Below, one piece after another: positions 55,601-62,248 of a stretch of 64,000 bases of DNA (positions are counted from its first letter, which is position 1; each line of letters begins with the position of its first letter). The notes beneath the pieces are model-generated. The model searched no databases. It worked only from the letters and a program-made list of their open reading frames with translations, and was not told the origin of the DNA. The translations under genes were made by a program, and so were the position numbers. Source of the stretch: Callipepla californica brunnescens. Taxonomy: Eukaryota; Chordata; Aves; Galliformes; Odontophoridae. The DNA is taken from NCBI GenBank assembly GCA_023055505.1, contig JALIRH010000010.1:3907501-3971500 (forward strand), given 5' to 3'.

Positions 55601-58600
55601 ACTGGTGTATTATTAAAATCTTGAACACTCCATGCTATTGCTATAATATATAACAGATAAATTTTCATTCCATGAATTAACTACCTAATTACTTATTAAA
55701 TAAGCTTAAATAACAGCGGTTGTTTTTTAACTATGTTTACTTACTTTCTTTTCCAGGTCTGCAGTAACGAAGCCACATGCATCTGTAATTTCTCCTGGGC
55801 TGGTACAGACTGCAGTATTGACGATCCTATCAGGGATACTGGTAACAAGAAAGACGAAGGACCCAAGGGTTTGTGTGACTTCAGTTTTGATATTATTTCA
55901 ACTATTCGTTATATATATATTCTTTTTTTCTGTCGATACATGGCGGTAGAAGAAAAAAAAATACTTTGCGGTCCTGTTCAGAGCGAGGTACTAAAATTCT
56001 TCTTCACATGAATGATGTAGGTCTTCCTCCTTTGAGGATCAATGAGACTGTTTTTCTAACTGACGTTTTGGGGAGATGTCAGTAGGTTTCACCAGTATGT
56101 TGTTTCTTATTTTTTTCAGTCTCATTTCTTATCTTTCCAATCATTTTCTTTGTGATTGGAAGCTCACTAAATGTAGCTTGGAGATTTTACGTACCCGAGT
56201 GTTTATATTTTATTAGAGATTTTCAGTTCCTTTAGCTATCCTCACGTAGTTCAGATAGCTGTGGAGAAAAACAAAAACAAACAAACAAAAAAAACCAATG
56301 GAGTGTCTCTAGTGACAGCAGCTTTGGTTCTTGAGCATCAAAACTTCAAGGGATAGGAAAAGATAGAAATGTTAAGGACTTGTATTATTCTTACAGCCAT
56401 TACTGCTTACCCGTTTGTACAGGAGGTATTCAGTTCAGCTGAATATGAGGAGTTACTGAGGAAATACTTAATCAAAAATGTGAAAATGTTTTCTGAAGAG
56501 GAAGAAAGGCATTTGAGATTCTCTCTGACTTCTCTGCCTTGGGCTATGATTTTTAATTTTTTCCTGTGATGAGGACTGCCGTTATCCAGAATTATACATC
56601 TACAGATAAAGCAATAAGCAAATTATAAACCTGAACAAAATTCTGCATTTCTGGAGTCTCCAGTTCACTGTATAAAGCTGATGGAGAGAAGCTTAAAGGT
56701 GTGTAGTAGCTTACACTGCAAGTGATCACGTTAAAAGGTCCGGGGCTTCAAGGGAGCTGGACTCGATGACCTTTGTGGGTCCTTTTAAACTTGGGATCAT
56801 AGAACAGCCTGGATTGAAAAATGACCTCAGAGATCATCTAGTTTCAGAATAATTATTTTTGTATGTTCTTACAGTAATTCATTGATGTTGAATCACCTAG
56901 AAATTAATTTAGGAGCCTGAACACTGACAGCTGCTATAAACTCTTGCGGCGTGCTAATAGAGGATTCCTGTGGTAGGTGATGTCAAAAGAATACAGAAAT
57001 ATTTTTCTATAGTTTTGTAAAGATCCAAGATACTAAAATAATTTCTGTTATTTTATCAGCACTTGTTGTTCCTTCGCCCTGAATTTCTGTTATATTTCAG
57101 AGACCACCCAGTCTCCTCAAAAATAAATAAAATAAAAAAAATAGAACATAGATTCAATTGTGAGAGCATCATGTCTCAACCAGATCCAGCATCATAGAGC
57201 GACATCTGGTATGACCAGAAATCTAAGGAACAAGCTGGGATGAATATAATCTGACTTTCTAAACTAGAGCAAATGGAAGAAATCAAGCCTAGACAAAGGT
57301 AACAGCTGTAGCCATGGTACCGGTGTCAGACCTGCCATTTTTACAGTTTTGGTCACAGTTACCAACTGCACTTTATGCATGGAGAGTTTTTAAGCAGTTA
57401 TATTCTCATGAGTGGAAAACAGTGACTTTTGATTTACTTGTTCTACATGTAAAGAACACGTCTACATGCAAAGAAAATCTGAATAAGTTTTTAAGTATCA
57501 CATTGAAAATACACTTTTTCTCTGTATTAGAAAGTGTTGGGTTTTCATCTGTACATGAGCAAATTTGTCCACAAGAGCAGATCATTATTTAGGGAGAGGT
57601 TATATACTTTTTCAGAGATGTGAAAATTCATATAAATTGCCTTAATTTTTCACACCACAGCTTCTGTCATTTTTCTTACTCTCCTTTGACTATCTACAGC
57701 AAAGAAGTACTGCTATTTGTTTATATGTTATAACGATAATTGATCATTTCCACTTTTGCTGCACTCATTTACTTTTGCCTCCATTCTGTGTTTGAGGATT
57801 TAAAAATTAGCAGTCCTTAATTATATTTATACATAGGTCTTACATTAGCATAAACTCTGCAGCTCACCGTACCAGCAGCCCCACAGGAGAGCAGCTCAGG
57901 ACGGTAGGTGATCTGGGAAGAAAAGGAGTTCCTGCTGTTAGTGTTCAGCTACTGCAGAAACTTTGAATTCTTTTATGGTGTTGGCGAGTAGTTTTGAAGT
58001 CATATGGGACTCCATATGCACACAAGATCTTTCCTTGTGCTTTAGTTTACTGAACTGGGCCTTTGTTTGACTAGTGCAATGCTGTTTGTTTGTTATTAAC
58101 ACAGAAACTGATGTCTTAAGTGTGTGTGTGTGCGTGTGTGTTTGTGTATATGAAACAAACAACATTCAGAAGCAGTTTCAAAAGAGACTTCCAGCACAAA
58201 GATAAAAATGAGGCCTCAGCATATTCAGGCTCTGTGAATACTCAGAAGTTGTAGAACATTAGCTGAAGTACAATTCCAGGGTAGGCTCTACCTTTTAAAA
58301 GGTGTCTAATGTCTTTACGTTATATAAATAGAGAGCGGTAAATGCAGTTACAAAGGAAAGTATTGCAAACTAGTAAAGGAATTAATTTATATCATTTGTT
58401 GTTGGTTTTTTTCCATACAAAGGAAATGTTTCCAAATGAACAGTTTTCATTTGCTAAGTTATATACTATGGATACAGTATGTTTCCAGTGATCAAAAGGA
58501 AGACTTGTTGTTGGTGATTTGTTTATGTTTTGGCTGTTTTGAACTTAAAGCAGTAAGTTGAGGATGTTCCCCGTTTAAGTAAACAAGAATACAATCACAA

Positions 58601-61600
58601 GCTAAAAGGAACGGTCTTATATTTCAGTGAGAAGTTTGCCCATACGTAAATGTTTGCAGACATCCAAATAAGACAAATAAAGGTTATGTCTGAATTTGTA
58701 AAGCTCCAGTATTTAGTAAATAAGTTTGATAGAAGGCTTGAACTGTTTACCAGATAAAGGTTTACAAAGTAAAATAGTCCTTTGAGGAATTATTTCATGT
58801 TTTCATTTCAGACATATATGGTGTGATCATTTCCTTAAAAAATCTTCCCTTTTCCCTCCACACAGTGAGCATGGCCACTAACAGGCTAATAGGTGCAGTG
58901 GCAGGGACCATTCTGGCCTTGGGGGTGATTTTTGGAGGCACAGGGTGGGGAATAGAGTAAGCACTTTTCTTAGTCTGAGTTTTATGTTTGGTGCCTAGTG
59001 TGTGAGGTAACCGTATGCACCTGAGCCCTCTGTGTACTACCCCTTTAGCTTTGTCATGTGGTGATCGTATTTGTCTGTGATTTGACTGTGTCCGTGTCGT
59101 GTGATTTGCTCATGCAGTGTTGAACCTTCTCCTGTCTGGGATAATGTGGGGCATAAAAAAATGAGTTTGTGAATTTTTACATTGTCACAGTGAAATTAAA
59201 TGTCTGAATGTTCACATTTTGCCAAATTCAGAAAATAATAAAATGTAAGTTTGTAATTCTTCTGCAAAACAGAATCAGGGTAACCTGGGCTATGTGATAA
59301 AAAGCATAAACTGTTACGTTTCTGGGGGCTTCTAGTCTAATAACTCACACAGTCTAGACAGGAAAATGAAAGCTGATGGTAGCAGAGCATATAACTAGCT
59401 CCACAGTAAGCTTCCAGTTATTCTGATTCTAGTATTCTTTACCTCGTGACAGTAGAATATTGAAGTGTAGAACTCATTATATGAATACATATGAATACAT
59501 TTAAGTAGTTCTTATCATCTTCATAATTTTGGGGAACTGGAATCTTAAGTGTTAGCCTACTAACTCAATTTTAGCAGTGGCTATTTGATTCTTATATACG
59601 TATGCACAGCTTGTAAGAAAGATAGAGAAGGTTACCAGGGCCTGTAGCAACATGAAGAGGGGAGCAATGGTCTCAAAATTGAAAGGAGGCAGATTTAGAT
59701 TGTAAAAATCTATTTCTTAGATCCAATGCAGGTGGTAAGTCAGTGGAACAGACTGCCCAGGGAGCTGTGGATGCTTCATTCCTGGAAGCATTCAGAGCAG
59801 GCTGGATGGAGCTTTGATCTGCCTGGCCTTGTGAGAGGCATCCCTGCCCATTGCAGGGAGACAGGTGATATCTTTAAAAGTCCCTTCCAACCCTAACCAT
59901 TATATGAAAAATAGTTATTTGGGATTCCTTTATTATTTAACACCGTTGAGTAACTCGTCCGTTAATTTAACCTGTCTCATTTCTCTTCTGTTTGAATTTT
60001 CATCGAATTTTTTCAGCCTTTTTTCAAACATTTAACAATCAGGGAACAAAGTAAGTGGACAGATGTTAAAAAGTGGTGGTTTAGTAGTACATTTTTATCT
60101 AATTTAAGTTATATTCTAATCCTTGTACTTCTTTTTGGTGGGAAGATAGCATTCTTTGTCTGGAAAGAAATCAGCTTTAGACTTTTTCAAGGTCTCTAAA
60201 ATTTCGTACAGGTAAACTAGTTTCTTTGTTTACAGTCTTTTGTTGTGTGCAATCATTTGATAAAATCCAGAGTAAGTCCTACATCCAAGTTGGATACAGT
60301 AGCTCATTAGGTTGCAAAATGTTAAAAGCAAGCCTAGTTAGCAGAATAGTGACCATCAAATGGCATTCATTTACCCTCCCCCGTGCTCACTCCTGTTAAT
60401 TTAGAGCCAGGTGTGACCTCAAAGGTAAGTCTAAGCAAGGTGTTTTCTACATTGTGAAAAATTACCTTTTAATTATTGTCAAGTGTACTGCTCATACCTG
60501 TAAAGCTCACGCTATTTCTTTTCAGTTTTTTTCATTAATATTTGTAAATACTCTTTCTGTATGAATTGCAGGAAGCAATATTTAAAACAAATCCTTTCAG
60601 GCTTTTGGGATAACGTTTAAACCTCATTCTGTTATTTTGCTGTGCTTCCTTGTAGCAAATAAACAGTCTTCTTGAAATGTATGTGTAGTCCTTAGAAAGT
60701 ATTCAACCGAAGTTCACAGCAAAATACAGTGTGGACTTTTTGTCTTTTTTTTTCCCCCTATGAAAGATGAGGGGAAGGTACTATTTTATTATACCTGAAT
60801 TTTATGCATACTAATTTATAGCAATAATCATACTTATTTTCAGCATCAATTCATGACAGGTTTGCAGAATAATTGTTTCATTCGGATTAGCATTAAAAAC
60901 AAAATCTGAGGGCTTAGTTTTCTTGTAGCAACTCATGTATCCCATGGCACTGATACAGTAAACATGGAATGGATACAATGAAGTTAGGTCACAGCTCCAA
61001 ATCCTAGAGCCTAGGGTGCTTTCTTTTTGTAGTATCTGGGACCTGGCACTAGGTTTAAAATGTTGAGTTACAGCCGCTGTCCTTCCTTTGCTCATCTCTG
61101 GCCACTCCTTTTTCTTCCTTATATTAGCTGCCCTATGGCATTCAGAACTCAGTTTCATTTTATTACTGTGTTGAAGTGTTGATTTTGAGAGACTGGGATA
61201 GGAGGAACTAAGAACTGTATCTAAAGATAATTCCTGAATATTTAAACGTTTAAACACGGTATGCAATACATTATAAAATAAGTGTTGTGTTGGTTTTATT
61301 TGCCTCGAGCTTAGATGCAATTAGCTTTACATCAAAGACTGCTCAATAGGCTTTTTTTTTTTTTTGTGCAGAGCACTTTAAATGGTAAAATAGTCAATTG
61401 TAGCATCTGTTTTCTTGCACCCTGTGTAAACAGAGCACTTATGGGTCAATTATTAATTTCTTAGATGATCTCTTCCTCTTCAGAAAAGTGCACAAATACG
61501 TTTTGTGCTGCTGCTTTTTGTTGCTTTTTTTTTTTCCTGCTCCACCCTTCCCTACTTCGTTGTTAAGTAGCTTCTTGAGGATGATAAAGAGATGCTTTGA

Positions 61601-62248
61601 TGTTTGGGAAGCTTAATGGGAGTGCAGCTTTTATGTCTACTTCTGTTCCTTATGTAATTCTTTCCTTTGTCAAGCATTGTTTGTAAATGTAGCATTGACG
61701 TAATTAGGAGTCTGGACTCAGATTAGCTTCATTTAAAGTATCTACCACCTTTCACAATCTCTATTAAAAAATAGGGGGGTTGTGATTTTTTTTCCATTTG
61801 CTGTAGTCATAAAACGTACAGCATTTATACTTTTACCTTTAATTTGAGGAATTCTTAGCAAATATCTTAGCGACCTCCTTAGTTGAAAACTAATTCATCA
61901 GGTAACAGTAAAAGTCACAGTGGAATTTGCCCTCCAATATTAGACATTTATCTACGGTAGAAGTTAACTTAGCATGCAGTGCAGAGACCAACAGAGTTCT
62001 TGTTAAAAGTAAGCTGGGCCTGCTGAAATTGTCTAGAGACATCACCTTGTGTGCTGCGTATATTCCTTGACTTGCTGACTGCACTTTAAGTTAGTTCACT
62101 TTATGTGAATGAAGTGGTTGGTTCTCATGTCTTTCTTACCGTAATCCTTTGTCGCAGGTCCTAGTGCCACCAACCTTATAATAGGCTCCATCGCTGGTGC
62201 CATCCTGGTAGCAGCTATTGTCCTTGGGGGGACAGGATGGGGCTTTAA
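10557..62248 (+). CDS. ADAM23: ADAM23 gene, coding exons 1-25 (terminal exon outside window)
   Basis: Split gene for a type I membrane ADAM without protease activity. Known role of the family member: neuronal surface receptor for LGI1-type secreted proteins at synapses, and adhesion through integrin alphavbeta3. Joining exons 1-24 plus one transmembrane exon gives an open frame of about 791 residues: signal peptide (~1-38), prodomain (~39-262), basic convertase site (256-262), metalloprotease-like domain (~263-474), disintegrin (~478-565), cysteine-rich (~566-709), EGF-like (710-742), transmembrane (~767-785). The zinc motif HExxHxxGxxH is degenerate (Q406, S407, Q410, W416), as in mammalian ADAM23. 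The alpha transmembrane exon matches the mammalian peptide as I remember it, which separates this gene from ADAM22 and ADAM11. All introns are GT-AG except intron 16. Mammalian ADAM23 is about 832 residues; most of the shortfall is the shorter N-terminus plus the missing last exon. Confidence 0.96.
10684..11633 (+). other. ADAM23: Intron 1 (950 bp)
   Basis: First 390 bases continue the CpG island; then AT-rich. Holds a short (GT)n run at 11187-11202. No other feature seen. Confidence 0.9.
11634..11860 (+). CDS. ADAM23: ADAM23 exon 2: prodomain N-terminal part
   Basis: Residues 43-118, 227 nt, acceptor ttcctcag, donor aag|gtaggg, ends in phase 0. Contains HWNETA near its start and the segment [15 protein letters not shown], both conserved in ADAM23. 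Candidate N-glycosylation sequons are N47-E-T, N67-K-S and N74-N-S in a Ser/Asn-rich linker. The end (HQQKHNK) is the familiar ADAM23 boundary before AVHLAQ. Confidence 0.95.
11861..20930 (+). other. ADAM23: Intron 2 (9.07 kb), the longest in the gene
   Basis: AT-rich with several poly(T) and poly(A) tracts. Contains the Galluhop mariner remnant at 16290-16690. No additional exon with both good splice signals and a recognisable product was found. Confidence 0.85.
16290..16690 (+). mobile_element. Galluhop-type mariner remnant with internal deletion
   Basis: Starts with the terminal inverted repeat TGAGGGCTGCTCCAAAAG after a TA and continues through mariner 5' sequence (gtgtgacagatggcagcaga, gacaaaatgg, aaggtgtgtcactgaat). 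It then jumps to the middle of the transposase frame, readable as [18 protein letters not shown] and [15 protein letters not shown] after a frameshift. The segment between about 16550 and 16565, which should hold several hundred more bases, and the whole 3' part are missing. Non-functional fossil in intron 2. Confidence 0.85.
20931..21007 (+). CDS. ADAM23: ADAM23 exon 3: prodomain
   Basis: 77 nt after acceptor gtttacag, donor aa|gtaagt, ends in phase 2. Encodes [20 protein letters not shown] and then DLTLN, the ADAM prodomain segment in which hydrophobic residues alternate around an FxxxFxLDL-like core. Confidence 0.95.
21008..27564 (+). other. ADAM23: Intron 3 (6.56 kb)
   Basis: Unique AT-rich sequence. 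A short CA run lies at 23519-23532. Open frames on both strands are short and without recognised similarity. Confidence 0.85.
27565..27628 (+). CDS. ADAM23: ADAM23 exon 4: prodomain
   Basis: 64 nt, acceptor tttgacag, donor aag|gtactg. Together with the two bases left by exon 3 it encodes [16 protein letters not shown] and then KQKFSK. It returns the frame to phase 0. The YVEIHYE block is characteristic of ADAM22/23 prodomains. Confidence 0.95.
27629..31716 (+). other. ADAM23: Intron 4 (4.09 kb)
   Basis: Unique sequence with no repeat family or extra exon recognised. Ends in a long T-rich tract before exon 5. Confidence 0.85.
31717..31799 (+). CDS. ADAM23: ADAM23 exon 5: prodomain
   Basis: 83 nt following a T-rich tract and acceptor gaatag, donor ca|gtaagt, ends in phase 2. 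Encodes [20 protein letters not shown] and then LSTCNGL, the conserved HCYYHG motif of ADAM prodomains with its paired cysteines. A GTATC inside the exon (at IRG|I) could be mistaken for a donor, but continuing through it keeps the conserved sequence. Confidence 0.95.
31800..32467 (+). other. ADAM23: Intron 5 (668 bp)
   Basis: Contains an A-rich tract near 32146-32165. Nothing else seen. Confidence 0.85.
32468..32531 (+). CDS. ADAM23: ADAM23 exon 6: prodomain
   Basis: 64 nt, acceptor gttctag, donor gca|gtaagt, back to phase 0. Encodes [20 protein letters not shown] and then SA, equivalent to the mammalian GMFEDDTFVYMIEP block. Confidence 0.95.
32532..34746 (+). other. ADAM23: Intron 6 (2.2 kb)
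   Basis: A T-rich tract lies near 33832-33858. No further feature recognised. Confidence 0.85.
34747..34819 (+). CDS. ADAM23: ADAM23 exon 7: prodomain
   Basis: 73 nt, acceptor cttaacag, donor ttg|gtatgg, phase 1. Begins [11 protein letters not shown], matching the conserved GRPHIIQ; the rest ([13 protein letters not shown]) differs more from mammals. This is the least conserved exon of the prodomain. Confidence 0.93.
34820..35341 (+). other. ADAM23: Intron 7 (522 bp)
   Basis: Carries a small imperfect inverted repeat at 35230-35250 (AACTTTTC / GAAAAGTT arms). Nothing else seen. Confidence 0.85.
35342..35415 (+). CDS. ADAM23: ADAM23 exon 8: end of prodomain with furin-type site
   Basis: 74 nt, acceptor ttgtacag, donor gca|gtgagt, phase 0. 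Encodes [17 protein letters not shown] and then a run of seven basic residues RRKRRRR (256-262) followed by A263. This is the expected proprotein convertase cleavage site that separates prodomain from mature ectodomain. The QWPF-SEL-WL block is conserved in mammals. Confidence 0.95.
35416..36296 (+). other. ADAM23: Intron 8 (881 bp)
   Basis: Unique sequence; nothing recognised. Confidence 0.85.
36297..36362 (+). CDS. ADAM23: ADAM23 exon 9: start of metalloprotease-like domain
   Basis: 66 nt (22 codons), phase 0 at both ends, acceptor ccatcag, donor atg|gtaggt. Encodes [20 protein letters not shown] and then KM. The [10 protein letters not shown] strand is the first beta strand of the reprolysin fold. 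Confidence 0.95.
36363..38902 (+). other. ADAM23: Intron 9 (2.5 kb)
   Basis: Unique sequence; nothing recognised beyond a C/T-rich acceptor tract. Confidence 0.85.
38903..38974 (+). CDS. ADAM23: ADAM23 exon 10: metalloprotease-like domain
   Basis: 72 nt (24 codons), phase 0 at both ends, acceptor tcttacag, donor gct|gtaagt. Encodes [20 protein letters not shown] and then LVDA, near-identical to mammalian ADAM23. Confidence 0.95.
38975..40938 (+). other. ADAM23: Intron 10 (2.0 kb)
   Basis: Contains a short TTTG repeat near 40731-40751. Nothing else recognised. Confidence 0.85.
40939..41105 (+). CDS. ADAM23: ADAM23 exon 11: metalloprotease-like domain
   Basis: 167 nt, acceptor gccctcag, donor tctc|gtacgt, phase 2. 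Encodes [20 protein letters not shown], then a variable [10 protein letters not shown] segment and [20 protein letters not shown] ending [19 protein letters not shown] corresponds to a core strand of the reprolysin fold. Confidence 0.95.
41498..41517. repeat. Perfect 20-bp palindrome
   Basis: ACATGTAACTAGTTACATGT is its own reverse complement. The flanks do not extend the pairing. A related AACATGTT sits just upstream at 41483-41490. Confidence 0.85.
42561..42655 (-). mobile_element. CR1 LINE 3' fragment
   Basis: Begins TAGAATCATAGAATGGCTTG and continues through a GGTTGGAATGGACCT block, the reverse complement of the CR1 3' end. About 95 bp, strongly 5'-truncated. Confidence 0.85.
42783..43360 (-). 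mobile_element. CR1 LINE with C-terminal ORF2 remnant
   Basis: The left edge has the CR1 3' end signature (atagaatcaccagggttgg on this strand). On the minus strand 43313-42900 is open for 137 codons and reads as the end of CR1 reverse transcriptase: [52 protein letters not shown] and [14 protein letters not shown]. No stop interrupts this part, so the copy is comparatively young. It is 5'-truncated and cannot move by itself. It lies antisense to ADAM23. Confidence 0.9.
43665..43749 (+). CDS. ADAM23: ADAM23 exon 12: metalloprotease-like domain
   Basis: 85 nt, acceptor cataag, donor gag|gtaact, phase 0. Encodes [20 protein letters not shown] and then RGVGVNE. The GGVCS..RGVGVNE block precedes the position of the zinc helix. 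A CR1 insertion lies about 300 bp upstream in intron 11. Confidence 0.95.
43750..44474 (+). other. ADAM23: Intron 12 (725 bp)
   Basis: Unique AT-rich sequence; T-rich tract before exon 13. Confidence 0.85.
44475..44565 (+). CDS. ADAM23: ADAM23 exon 13: degenerate zinc-binding helix
   Basis: 91 nt, acceptor atgtag, donor cca a|gtacgt, phase 1. Encodes residues 394-423, including [14 protein letters not shown] at the place where active ADAMs have HExxHNxGxxHD. The three zinc histidines are replaced by Q406, Q410 and W416 and the catalytic glutamate by S407. Mammalian ADAM23 shows the same replacements, so this is an ancestral pseudo-protease feature and not decay. Confidence 0.95.
44566..45414 (+). 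other. ADAM23: Intron 13 (849 bp)
   Basis: Contains an AAAC repeat at 44856-44875. Nothing else recognised. Confidence 0.85.
45415..45463 (+). CDS. ADAM23: ADAM23 exon 14: metalloprotease-like domain, short exon
   Basis: 49 nt, acceptor ctgagaag, donor ggg|gtatgt. Encodes [17 protein letters not shown] across its borders, identical to the mammalian sequence as remembered. The polypyrimidine tract (ttgatcttgtctgagaag) is weak and interrupted by purines, but the frame and conservation support this acceptor. Confidence 0.93.
45464..47093 (+). other. ADAM23: Intron 14 (1.6 kb)
   Basis: Includes an open frame of 126 codons at 45920-46300 without resemblance to any family; probably chance. Confidence 0.8.
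47094..47193 (+). CDS. ADAM23: ADAM23 exon 15: end of metalloprotease-like domain
   Basis: 100 nt, acceptor tattttag, donor aag|gtaata, phase 0. Encodes [20 protein letters not shown] and then [13 protein letters not shown]. The FSKCS...L..G.G.CLFN pattern closes the reprolysin fold before the disintegrin domain. Confidence 0.95.
47194..49286 (+). other. ADAM23: Intron 15 (2.1 kb)
   Basis: Unique AT-rich sequence; nothing recognised. Confidence 0.85.
49287..49358 (+). CDS. ADAM23: ADAM23 exon 16: start of disintegrin domain, GC donor
   Basis: 72 nt (24 codons), phase 0 at both ends, acceptor tttcag. Encodes [20 protein letters not shown] and then GFRM; CGNG.VE.GEECDCG is the hallmark start of an ADAM disintegrin domain. 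The donor is ATG|GCAAGT, a non-canonical GC site. Using the nearby GT (gcaa|gtaaag) would add four bases, shift the frame, and reach a stop in exon 17, so the GC donor is the supported one. Confidence 0.93.
49487..49573 (+). CDS. ADAM23: ADAM23 exon 17: disintegrin domain
   Basis: 87 nt (29 codons), phase 0, acceptor cttcag, donor ctt|gtgagt. Encodes [20 protein letters not shown] and then GPCCNTSCL, with the CC/C spacing typical of disintegrin folds. It follows the shortest intron of the gene (128 bp). Confidence 0.95.
49574..50020 (+). other. ADAM23: Intron 17 (447 bp)
   Basis: A-rich patches only; nothing recognised. Confidence 0.85.
50021..50101 (+). CDS. ADAM23: ADAM23 exon 18: disintegrin loop
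   Basis: 81 nt (27 codons), phase 0, acceptor gttttctag, donor cag|gtatgt. Encodes residues 527-553, including the integrin-facing loop AVNECDIA (537-544) followed by EFCTGDSGQ. In mammals the matching AVNECDIT loop is reported to bind integrin alphavbeta3; here the last residue is Ala in place of Thr. Confidence 0.95.
50102..50782 (+). other. ADAM23: Intron 18 (681 bp)
   Basis: Unique sequence; nothing recognised. Confidence 0.85.
50783..50833 (+). CDS. ADAM23: ADAM23 exon 19: disintegrin / cysteine-rich junction
   Basis: 51 nt (17 codons), phase 0, acceptor ctttccag, donor cag|gtgtgt. Encodes [19 protein letters not shown]....DG..C is the conserved end of the disintegrin domain in ADAMs. 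Confidence 0.95.
50834..51303 (+). other. ADAM23: Intron 19 (470 bp)
   Basis: Unique sequence; nothing recognised. Confidence 0.85.
51304..51367 (+). CDS. ADAM23: ADAM23 exon 20: cysteine-rich domain
   Basis: 64 nt, acceptor tgtttag, donor cta|gtaagt, phase 1. Encodes [20 protein letters not shown] and then S, the CYNG.C.TRD.QC..IWG motif found at the start of ADAM cysteine-rich regions. Confidence 0.95.
51368..52599 (+). other. ADAM23: Intron 20 (1.2 kb)
   Basis: Unique sequence; nothing recognised. Confidence 0.85.
52600..52705 (+). CDS. ADAM23: ADAM23 exon 21: cysteine-rich domain
   Basis: 106 nt, acceptor ctgcaacag, donor aaca|gtaagt, phase 2. Encodes [20 protein letters not shown] and then [29 protein letters not shown] is a strongly conserved ADAM block. 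Confidence 0.95.
52706..53526 (+). other. ADAM23: Intron 21 (821 bp)
   Basis: Has a TATA-rich patch near 53014-53053. Nothing else recognised. Confidence 0.85.
53527..53646 (+). CDS. ADAM23: ADAM23 exon 22: cysteine-rich domain
   Basis: 120 nt, acceptor gttttacag, donor tgcag|gtaaaa, phase 2. Encodes [20 protein letters not shown] and then [27 protein letters not shown] corresponds to the hypervariable part of the cysteine-rich domain; NLT is a possible glycosylation sequon. Confidence 0.95.
53647..54408 (+). other. ADAM23: Intron 22 (762 bp)
   Basis: Unique sequence; nothing recognised. Confidence 0.85.
54409..54577 (+). CDS. ADAM23: ADAM23 exon 23: cysteine-rich end and start of EGF-like domain
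   Basis: 169 nt, acceptor tctcctag, donor ggg|gtgagt, phase 0. Encodes residues 668-723: [20 protein letters not shown], the [12 protein letters not shown] segment, then [14 protein letters not shown], which opens the EGF-like module (C710, C719). Confidence 0.95.
54578..55756 (+). other. ADAM23: Intron 23 (1.2 kb)
   Basis: Contains A-rich runs (54939-54960, 55060-55081) and an AT-rich block at 55410-55490 with a 20-bp palindrome. Confidence 0.85.
55443..55462. repeat. AT-only 20-bp palindrome
   Basis: TTATAATTATATAATTATAA is self-complementary and lies in an 80-bp AT-rich block with repeated TTGTTATTATT units. Probably a simple-sequence product. Confidence 0.8.
55757..55868 (+). CDS. ADAM23: ADAM23 exon 24: EGF-like domain and juxtamembrane stalk
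   Basis: 112 nt, acceptor ctttccag, donor aag g|gtttgt, phase 1. Encodes residues 724-760: [20 protein letters not shown] closes the EGF-like module (C725, C731, C733, C742), then a charged stalk ending NKKDEGPK. The donor GTTTGT is weak beside the others in this gene and precedes a choice between two transmembrane exons, which fits regulated splicing. Confidence 0.94.
56733..56796 (+). mobile_element. CR1 LINE 3' fragment
   Basis: Sequence ggagctggactcgatgacct followed by tttgtgggtcctttt is the sense CR1 3' region. Heavily truncated. Confidence 0.8.
56797..56848 (-). mobile_element. CR1 LINE 3' fragment, opposite orientation
   Basis: Sequence atcatagaacagcctggatt followed by gacctcagagatcatctag is the reverse complement of a CR1 3' end, abutting the previous fragment. 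Confidence 0.75.
58121..58150. repeat. (TG)n-rich simple repeat
   Basis: TG units broken by single C and T changes; about 700 bp upstream of the beta transmembrane exon. Confidence 0.9.
58866..58956 (+). CDS. ADAM23: ADAM23 alternative transmembrane exon (beta-type)
   Basis: 91 nt, acceptor tccacacag after a C/T-rich tract, donor ga|gtaagc. With the phase-1 base from exon 24 it encodes residues 761-791, starting [20 protein letters not shown] and ending [10 protein letters not shown], one hydrophobic membrane span. It has the same length and phases as the exon at 62158 and shares ATN, G, AG, IL and GGTGWG with it, so the two are tandem paralogues. Mammalian ADAM23 is known to have alpha, beta and gamma forms that differ here; calling this one beta is an inference from the alpha exon matching the canonical sequence. 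Confidence 0.9.
58957..62157 (+). other. ADAM23: Intron between the two transmembrane exons (3.2 kb)
   Basis: Contains a sense CR1 fragment (59628-59908) and, on the minus strand, a 169-codon open frame (60811-61320) of unknown meaning. T-rich tracts lie at 61351-61366 and 61525-61537. Confidence 0.85.
59628..59908 (+). mobile_element. CR1 LINE 3' region
   Basis: About 280 bp with aagtcagtggaacagactgc, gcaggctggatggagctttga, and a final cccttccaaccctaaccat, the usual CR1 3' end. No intact frame. Confidence 0.9.
62158..62248 (+). CDS. ADAM23: ADAM23 transmembrane exon (alpha-type, canonical)
   Basis: 91 nt, acceptor ttgtcgcag, donor aa|gtaagc. Encodes residues 761-791: [20 protein letters not shown] and then [11 protein letters not shown], which matches the canonical mammalian ADAM23 transmembrane segment as remembered. 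It ends in phase 2, ready for a terminal exon encoding a short basic tail. Just past the donor lie a GCATG core (62261-62265, a possible RBFOX site) and a TCTTCTCTTC tract (possible PTB site); both are inference. Confidence 0.94.

Larger units (their letters stand above)
55869..58865 (+). other. ADAM23: Intron 24 (3.0 kb to the beta exon)
   Basis: Holds two CR1 3' ends facing each other (56733-56848) and a GT-rich run (58121-58150). Read-through from exon 24 stays open to a stop at 56009-56011. Confidence 0.85.
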
